DNA of 64,000 bases from Hyposmocoma kahamanoa (taxonomy: Eukaryota; Arthropoda; Insecta; Lepidoptera; Cosmopterigidae): positions 5,304,583 through 5,368,582 of the forward strand of contig NW_020653855.1 in the NCBI RefSeq assembly GCF_003589595.1, written 5' to 3'. Below the pieces are notes generated by a model. That model did not search any database. It worked only from the letters and a program-made list of their open reading frames with translations, and was not told the origin of the DNA. This document shows, in pieces, positions 60,001 through 64,000 of the stretch. Numbering within the stretch: the first letter of the stretch is position 1; each line of letters starts with the position of its first letter. Position numbers and translations under genes: made by a program.

Positions 60001-62787
60001 TTGACACGTTGCTGAGATGTTTGAAAAGCAGACAATACAATAAAAAAAATTGAGTATAAAAAAAAATTAACCTTGTTTAAATTATAACAAGTGTACTATG
60101 ACTTTTGTGTGTTATTTTCAGATGTAAAACAAATATTGTTACAGTAACGGAAATGTTGTCTACACTCTCTCTTTAAAGGAGACCCGTGCCCAAAAGTGAA
60201 ACGTGTAGTGGGTTGTCATTATGGAGCTTGTTAAGTTCGTAATTTTGTTTATCTTTTTTTCCAGAGCCTTATTGAAGGTATAAGGAACTTCACGCCCCTC
60301 CTGGAATTAGACATGGGCAGAATCAGCTCTGAGTTTGTGGAGATCTCGGATTCGGACTCGGAGGAAGGAGATGATGACACGGGGGGAGACAAGGAGGTTA
60401 TAGGAAAGGAGGGGGCAAGGTTAGTATAGTCAAGAGTTGTACTCTTGTCGGTGGAGCATCTTCCAATAATCTCTCCTATAAGCCAGCTCCTTGACCTCCT
60501 TATATGACACGACACGGGCCTTTTCCTTTATTTGGTATAGACCAAAGCTAAACTAGGCGCAGCTACCTACCTGTGTAGGTAGGTCGACCTCTTCCTCTCT
60601 TCCCTTCGATTTTTCCCTCCAAAATGGTGTTACAGAAGTTGTTGTGTCTTATCGAATGTCCAATGATTTTCCCTCGTCTATTCTCTATAGTATTCAGGTT
60701 AGTGTAATCAATTTATTTATAGCAAGAGTCGCAACTTTTTTTAGGCTTGTTTTGTCGCTTATACAGCGTTTTAAAATTTGGAAATTTGAACAATGTTTTC
60801 GTTAATACAATTAGTGGCGAAGTGAGAACATCCTAAAATACGAGTATGTACCAAATTGTCAATGTTGTTGTTAAATAAAAGGCAAAGAAACTTGAAGCAA
60901 ATTATTTTTATTGAATTTCAAATAAAATGCTCGTTGAAACTTATATGAATAATTTTGAACTGCGAGAGAAAAATGGCCACTGGTGTTTTCTATAACAAAA
61001 AATTACTAGTGTTACTACATTAACACTTAAAATATTTACTATGTATTTTGCATTCTAAATTTTATGTTCTTTCTTTACATATTTGATAAAAATTAAGCTT
61101 TATCAATATTCCAGTTGCAATTTTGAATTGTTTCAATTTAGAACAAAATAAAAAGCTGTTTGATATTCGTCTTAGCAGATAGCGAACTTGAAATCTTACC
61201 TGTTTTTCAATCTTTGTAGGATGCTTGAAGAAAAGTTGGTGAGCATGCTTAACGAATCCTGGGAGAAATACAATTTGGACGCTCGATTGAAAGAGACTCA
61301 GGATGAACTTAATATGAAATTGGAAACGTTGGAGAGTGAGTATTATTTTTTTTAATAAAAAGAACTTTTTTTTGACAGCCTCTGTGGTCGAGTGGCTTGC
61401 ACACCGGTTTTTATGGTGTCCCATCTCTGAGGTCCCGGCTTCGATCCCCGGCCGGGCAGTGTAGAAAACTAACTTTTCTATATTGCCTCGGGTCTGGGTG
61501 GTGTTTGTGGTACCGTCGTTGTTTCCGATTTCCATATTATAAGTGCTTTACCTACTTACTTTGATCAGCGCAACGTATTTGATGTTGACTAATGTTGTAT
61601 AAAGAAATCTTTCGAAATTAGAAAGGTTCAAGAGTGAGTCCTATTTTTTTTTAACAAAAACAAATTGCATGGTGTGACGGGCTGGAGTCCGCAACTCGAC
61701 GTTAAGGCTGCCTTTCCACCAGAGATGTGCGAAGTAGCGAGGCGGTGCGAGGATGTGTAGCGACGCTGTGATACGGTTTGTTGTTTTCCACCAAAGCTGT
61801 GCGAGGATGCGTTACGAACTCTTTTCAGCTATGCGCGGGCGGGGTACGGTGTGGTGGGGTGAGAGGTGGCGACGTGTCAGTTAGTGTCATACTTTAAGTA
61901 GCTCTACTTTCCTAGACCGTTTTGCTTACATTCCTCGCCCGCATCCCTCGCACACATTTCTCGCTATTTTATATGTGGAAATACTTAGCTCCGCTAACCC
62001 TTCTCCACCGGAGCTGCGCTAAGCGAGGCTTGGAAAATGAAGTAATCCTATTGGTGGATTTTTTCCTAGCTCACCGCCTCGTTACGTCGCACATCCCTGG
62101 TGGAAAGGCAGCCTAAGCGCCTATTTTGCATGTGGTAATAAAAAGAAATTTAAAATATTTTTCTACATTGGAAAGACTAGAGAGTGATAACCACTATTTT
62201 TTGTATAAAAATAAATAAAAAATATTTTTCGAAGTTTAAATTTCAAAAAATTGGATTGGGAGCACTATTTTTATATATATATATTTTTTTATATATATAT
62301 ATTTTATATATATTATATTTTATATATATTATATATATATATATACATTTCGAAATTGGAGAGGTTGGAGAGTATATAAGTGTCTTTTGGAACGGGAAAG
62401 GTTGCAGAGCACTTGGAGAGCGAGTAGTATTTTCTTTTAAATAAAAGGTAACTTAAATATTTTTCGGAATTGGGAAGTCGGAAGAGTATTTTTTTACGTA
62501 AAGAAATTTAAATTATGTTTCGAAATTGTATGGTTAGAGAGTGAGTAGATTTTTTTTAAATAGAAAGATATTTTGATGTTTACTACATAGGTAAAAAATT
62601 GCACTACGTCATCATGATTATCAACATGTAAGTATTGATGTTTACAGAGGAGAGCGCAGAGATTGATGCAATGCTAAATGAATGTCAAATAGCTACTGAT
62701 AAACTGCGCAACGACCTGTACGCGACTTTTAAGGAAGAAACACGTGAATTGGATGCTGTTGTCATTTTGGATACACCAGAAGCCACA
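44439..62787 (+). CDS. egg: Histone H3K9 methyltransferase eggless/SETDB1, N-terminal 1249 codons, 3' partial
   Basis: Exons: 44439-46359, 47559-47720, 48855-49006, 49556-49639, 50634-50766, 51392-51526, 53021-53427, 54368-54445, 57028-57115, 58422-58597, 60265-60419, 61220-61335, 62648-62787. Phases agree throughout. Residues 1-1050 are acidic and low-complexity. A C4 cluster follows (C1063-x4-C1068 ... C1100-x2-C1103), then a helical block ending QKES-like: LETLEKESAEIDAMLNECQI and ATDKLRNDLY, which parallels human SETDB1 QKESEVAHVDQLF and NCESLVKDFY, then VVILDTPE where human has IIEIPDE. SETDB1 trimethylates H3K9 and silences transposons and germline genes in the nucleus. Tudor, MBD and SET domains should follow right of the window. 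The weak conservation of the N-terminus leaves some doubt. Confidence 0.75.
46360..47558 (+). other. eggless intron 1
   Basis: ACAGGGTTATTTTTTC at 46950 to about 47090 is homologous to 63384-63500 (CTCGCAGGACTATATTA, ACTTTTTACAAAACATAATA), a dispersed repeat. The rest is unassigned. Confidence 0.5.
47559..47720 (+). CDS. egg: eggless exon 2
   Basis: ESSNQMIVDNSEDSNAQHLE and onward to AQIGDGACDI. Acidic, no named domain. Confidence 0.8.
48161..48290 (-). mobile_element. S1 SINE, minus, 5'-truncated
   Basis: AATAATAATAACGCTTACAC tail side, ATAGCCCCGCACTAGGGAAA and CCAAACTCACGAGAGAAA. The tRNA-like head is missing. Confidence 0.8.
48533..48768. mobile_element. MITE with 33-bp TIRs
   Basis: Left TAATTGGACGTAGTTAAGCA...GGATCCAAT and right inverse agree at 32 of 33 positions. 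236 bp, non-coding, in eggless intron 2. Confidence 0.85.
48855..49006 (+). CDS. egg: eggless exon 3
   Basis: EIKELVEIAQSVDKGDNEGN to TTNQSGVD. Phase 2 to 0. Confidence 0.8.
49157..49452. mobile_element. Probable MITE, CpG-rich
   Basis: GGGGCGTTTACACTAGG and inverse CCGGTGTAAATACGC. The interior has many GTCGA/TCGAC words. LINE-3'-like words (CTCGTTCTTCTCAG) lie to the left. Confidence 0.5.
49556..49639 (+). CDS. egg: eggless exon 4
   Basis: 28 codons, ITENEPSKDVAVETPEITHV to AESIE. Acceptor TTTTCAG, donor GTAAGT. Confidence 0.8.
49640..50633 (+). other. eggless intron 4
   Basis: Contains an R2 copy at 50293. Otherwise unassigned. Confidence 0.5.
50293..50600 (+). repeat. R2 repeat, interrupted
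   Basis: AGCTCCTTGTGAAAGAGTTC to GAAGGGTACATTTT, a foreign stretch of about 50 bp (50405-50455), then ATATCTCAGGGTGTCGGGCG to ACAACTTGTTCGTCCCATCA. The 3' end is about 30 bp before exon 5. Confidence 0.65.
50634..50766 (+). CDS. egg: eggless exon 5
   Basis: DNQEQPAKSTEENDTETEKI to LILRALLNE. Acceptor CATTTCAG. Confidence 0.8.
50950..51048. repeat. (CACG)n/(CACA)n microsatellite
   Basis: CACACACGCACGCACG and similar repeated over about 100 bp in eggless intron 5. Confidence 0.95.
51392..51526 (+). CDS. egg: eggless exon 6 (SUMO-interaction-like motif 1)
   Basis: ERKEPQFKGEVDKSKQSPSK to VENIVDLEESSSED. IVDLEESSSED (852-862) has the hydrophobic core followed by acidic/phospho-Ser residues typical of SIMs. 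Donor GTTAGT. Confidence 0.82.
51560..51945. mobile_element. S3 composite SINE, inverted dimer
   Basis: Minus head near 51655-51740 (CCGGCCGAATTCGAACCGAC on plus) and plus head near 51860-51925 (GAAGACGTCAGTTCGAATCC). TTCAACGACTTTTTAGCTGT and AGCGCCATCCATGAGAAATC lie between. Confidence 0.65.
51946..52477 (+). other. eggless intron 6, unassigned part
   Basis: Nothing recognised besides the flanking S3 and R3 repeats. Confidence 0.5.
52478..52775 (+). repeat. R3 repeat, plus, nearly complete
   Basis: AAAAAAACCGACCTCAAAAG to CTCTTTTTTTAAAGTCGGTT. Closely matches 19938-20225. Confidence 0.78.
53021..53427 (+). CDS. egg: eggless exon 7 with internal DITN tandem repeats
   Basis: Begins DIPDVPKDAKTPETTTKDSD. 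From 53119 to about 53300 it encodes seven to nine diverged units of the type DITNTEI, DITNADI, DITDTNI and VEITNAD. The block GACATAACCAATACGG recurs at a 111-bp offset (53119, 53230). The end is SGVPRPPPQKP. Acceptor CAAACAG, donor GTAAGT. Confidence 0.82.
53428..54160 (+). other. eggless intron 7, unassigned part
   Basis: No element recognised before the SINE at 54163. Confidence 0.5.
54163..54320 (+). mobile_element. S1 SINE, 5'-truncated
   Basis: GGGAGAAATATTTCTATGGC to AGTGCGGGGTTATATTGAGT, then a degenerate TTA/TAT tail. It lies about 50 bp upstream of exon 8. Confidence 0.78.
54368..54445 (+). CDS. egg: eggless exon 8
   Basis: 26 codons, ARLNTSEVSIKTVATTESTL and VIPEKK. Phase 0 both sides. 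Confidence 0.78.
54541..54989 (-). mobile_element. Second Penelope-like family (PLE-B), 3' end with GIY-YIG remnant
   Basis: The minus-strand frame 54576-54989 reads RVKEHIATVKNRQLNKSAIA, REAIEIKKHRNFNREDGF and a tail LNPFETMDVAIRPKRRGN, which is the terminal repeat read through. NFNREDxF and KSAxxE also occur in PLE-A. The end carries CCATGGACGTTGCAATACGT followed by CCGAAACGTCGAGG. The RT and the GIY-YIG core are lost. Confidence 0.78.
55223..55412 (+). mobile_element. S1 SINE, head partly kept
   Basis: CCACGCAGAGGTCCCAAGAT, GATTCCCGGGCCGGGAGAAA to AGTGCGGAGCTATGTTGAGT, tail TTATTATGATAAAA. Confidence 0.82.
55413..56465 (+). other. eggless intron 8, unassigned part
   Basis: AT-rich DNA. 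No exon, RNA gene or known element is seen. Confidence 0.5.
56466..56678 (-). mobile_element. S1 SINE, minus, full tRNA-like head, (CGTA)n tail
   Basis: The minus strand starts CTGCCTCTGTGGCCGAACGG (A box like tRNA-Ser/Leu) and has GGTTCGATTTCC (B box). It ends in GTACGTACGTACG instead of the usual TTA repeat. Confidence 0.87.
56700..56815 (+). mobile_element. S3 fragment without tRNA head
   Basis: GTGAAATTACTGCACTAGTT, then TTCAACGACTTTTTAGCCGT and AGCGCCATCTATGAGAAATC. Confidence 0.6.
57028..57115 (+). CDS. egg: eggless exon 9 (SUMO-interaction-like motif 2)
   Basis: VKGSSNTKVSETMEVFNLDS then DDEDTKSAE. VFNLDSDDED (1039-1048) is a SIM-like core with a following Ser/acidic run. Confidence 0.82.
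57116..58421 (+). other. eggless intron 9
   Basis: R2 pieces lie at 57220-57265 and 57640-57760 and an R3 piece at 57760-57925 (GAACCTCCTCCTTTTTTGAA). The rest is unassigned. Confidence 0.5.
58422..58597 (+). CDS. egg: eggless exon 10 (C4 cysteine cluster)
   Basis: QQTNKCVNNLCKSDSSTPFM to KKKRAMVCQNCLFVVAKRQQ. Two Cys pairs (C-x4-C and C-x2-C, 31 residues apart) could bind zinc. The exon ends in phase 0. Confidence 0.85.
58690..58850 (+). repeat. R2 repeat, plus, 3' half
   Basis: GGCGAAATTACAGGCACATA to CGCACGACTTGTTCGTCCCG. Confidence 0.65.
59665..60055 (+). mobile_element. SINE with tRNA-like head and long body (family S4)
   Basis: TGTAGCCTAAAGGTTAGACC (A-box-like), GGGTTCGGATCC (B box), body with GGAGAAGGAAAACATCGTGA and ACTCGCATTGGGACGGCGGC, A-rich 3' end. 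Confidence 0.65.
60265..60419 (+). CDS. egg: eggless exon 11 (SUMO-interaction-like motif 3)
   Basis: SLIEGIRNFTPLLELDMGRI then SSEFVEISDSDSEEGDDD. FVEISDSDSEE (1136-1146) is a strong SIM-like motif with CK2-type sites. Donor GTTAGT. Confidence 0.85.
60420..61219 (+). other. eggless intron 11, nothing recognised
   Basis: AT-rich, no repeat family identified. Confidence 0.5.
61220..61335 (+). CDS. egg: eggless exon 12 (coiled coil, first half)
   Basis: RMLEEKLVSMLNESWEKYNL then DARLKETQDELNMKLETLE. Corresponds to the VVEELGISMEELRHFI...LAELE helix region of human SETDB1. Confidence 0.85.
61376..61610 (+). mobile_element. SINE family S2 (tRNA-like, GCCTCTGTGGTCGAG head)
   Basis: GCCTCTGTGGTCGAGTGGCT (A box), GGTCCCGGCTTCGATCCCCG (B box region), TCGGGTCTGGGTGGTGTTTG and GTGCTTTACCTACTTAC. 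It sits 40 bp after exon 12. Confidence 0.82.
61706..62113. mobile_element. TAA-flanked MITE, 408 bp, long TIRs
   Basis: GGCTGCCTTTCCACCAGAGA and inverse CCTGGTGGAAAGGCAGCC match at 26 of 27 positions, extending to about 45 bp. TAA is at 61703-61705 and 62114-62116. Internal direct repeats of TGTGCGAGGATG. PIF/Harbinger-like. Confidence 0.87.
62270..62345. repeat. (TA)n microsatellite
   Basis: TATATATAT tracts mixed with T runs, in eggless intron 12. Confidence 0.95.
62648..62787 (+). CDS. egg: eggless exon 13 (coiled coil, second half; SIM-like motif 4)
   Basis: KESAEIDAMLNECQIATDKL, RNDLYATFKEETRELDA and VVILDTPEAT. The helix aligns with human SETDB1 QKESEVAHVDQLF onward. VVILDTPE (1240-1247) sits where human has EIIEIPDEDDD. 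Last exon seen. Confidence 0.87.
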
Positions 62788-64000
62788 GTGAGTGTGTTTC
62801 TTTACACAGGGTGTTAACAAATTATGGACACAAGTCCTCCAAACACCGGGGGTTAGTCTATTGTTTAGGTATTGCTACCAAATATTGACAGATGTCCGTA
62901 ACTTAGATTTTAAAGTCTAAAAATATATGATTAATTTATTAATATAATTTCATTGATCAGACGCCTCTTGTTAGAACTAGATTTTGTAGCAGTAGAGCAA
63001 CTTGTGAATAAGTTCGTTTCGAAGGGTGCTGGTGAAATTACAGATCTTTATGATTTGAGTGGCCCTACAACGTCGTCCCGTCACTTGGTATTATAAAAAA
63101 AATCTGACAAAATGTTTATTTATAATTTTGTTTTATATATTACTTTTACTAAGATTTCATATGTTATATTCGTATGTTACATTTGATATAATAAATTTAT
63201 CTGTGTTATTGTTGAGTATGTGGCATTTAATTAATTAATTTATTATTATTGACAACCCAGGAAACTTGTTTCCTCTCAATTATTCAAAGGTTAATTGCAA
63301 ATAATTCCTTGGTGGGATAAGCTTACCTTTGTACACTAACTTGAATTGTTCGTTGAAATTTGTAATTTGTTATGTTGTATACAGGGTTCTTTTTAAAATG
63401 TTAATAATCTCGCAGGACTATATTATTAACATCATAAACAATTCTCAATTTTGATCCATGACTTTTACAAAACATAATAAAAGACAATGGGAACTCCCAT
63501 ACAAATTTTTGTTGACATAATTTGTACGTGTCTGTTTATGAAAAATATGTGAAAATATAGAGTTGAAATTTCTGAAGAAATTTTGTTTCGGGTGTACCTG
63601 AGTATTCTGAGAAGTCAGGAATTGAAGATATTCCAGTTTGAAGTTTTGTAGGTTATGTGTTACGTAATTGAATAAAACATATTCGCTCATCATATTATTA
63701 TATCAAAATAAACTACAGAAGCCTTAAACAAATTATATAGGGTGCCCGCAGTGGACATGAAGTAAAGACGAGAAAATTTGATGAATAACTATATTAAATT
63801 TCCACGAAGGTATTTCTTAAAGATAAACTAAATATTTTTAAGAACGTCCGAAGTTAGGTACGTTAGGTCTAAAAGTGTCTCATACTTCTAATTAAAATGA
63901 TGAGTTTTGCATCGGTCACGTAGCACGAATGCAAGTGCATTGACCTGACGTTTTAGGTATGTGTGTTATGTGAAAATCTGGATACATAATAAATATAGTT
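62788..64000 (+). other. eggless intron 13 (partial)
   Basis: An R2 fragment at 62988-63100. TACAGGGTTCTTTTTAAAAT at 63382 to about 63500 repeats 46948-47090. No further exon was identified. Confidence 0.5.

Larger units (their letters stand above)
58598..60264 (+). other. eggless intron 10
   Basis: R2 at 58690-58850 and a SINE at 59665-60055. Otherwise unassigned. Confidence 0.5.

Noticed and set aside
61062..61535. 157-codon minus-strand frame
   Set aside because: It runs across an S2 SINE and antisense to eggless exon 12. No domain and no splice support.

Overview
The window is nuclear DNA of an arthropod, most likely a moth or butterfly. The three host genes have GT-AG introns. The DNA is AT-rich, and more than half of it is dispersed repeats of types I associate with Lepidoptera: tRNA-derived SINEs, the 'AACCGACTTC' repeat, CR1/Jockey-type LINE 3' ends, TAA-flanked MITEs and Penelope-like elements. 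The species cannot be named from sequence alone.

Layout. (1) 142-17150, plus strand: a TMEM145-type protein of the GPR180/TMEM145 family (GOLD-like lumenal domain plus seven membrane helices). Fourteen exons are visible (799 codons plus stop). The signal-peptide exon lies left of the window. An extra Thr-rich, glycosylation-prone exon interrupts the lumenal domain. (2) 17151-32823: an intergenic repeat field. It holds TAA-flanked MITEs, several terminal-inverted-repeat elements, LINE 3' ends and an 876-bp Penelope-like element that still encodes the GIY-YIG endonuclease domain. (3) 32824-43389, minus strand: a five-exon, 180-residue membrane-anchored protein resembling the N-terminal half of RMDN3/PTPIP51. 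It has a membrane anchor, a coiled coil, a phospho-FFAT-like and a conventional FFAT-like motif, and no TPR domain. Its first intron carries a LINE with an uninterrupted 938-codon ORF. (4) 43390-44438: a roughly 1-kb gap between divergent genes, probably a shared promoter region. (5) 44439-62787 and beyond, plus strand: the 5' thirteen exons (1249 codons) of a very probable eggless/SETDB1 H3K9 methyltransferase gene. The acidic N-terminus, a C4 cysteine cluster, SUMO-interaction-like motifs and the conserved coiled coil are present. The Tudor, MBD and SET exons would lie to the right.

Exon boundaries were worked out by hand. In all three genes the codon phases agree across every junction and the summed lengths are multiples of three.

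Most notable points: a Penelope-like family whose short copies look like foldback MITEs but have 11-13-bp target duplications and a one-sided roughly 32-bp extension; the two FFAT-like motifs in the TPR-less PTPIP51-like protein; the SUMO-interaction-like motif array in the eggless candidate; and several strong inverted repeats, two of them just upstream of splice acceptors.
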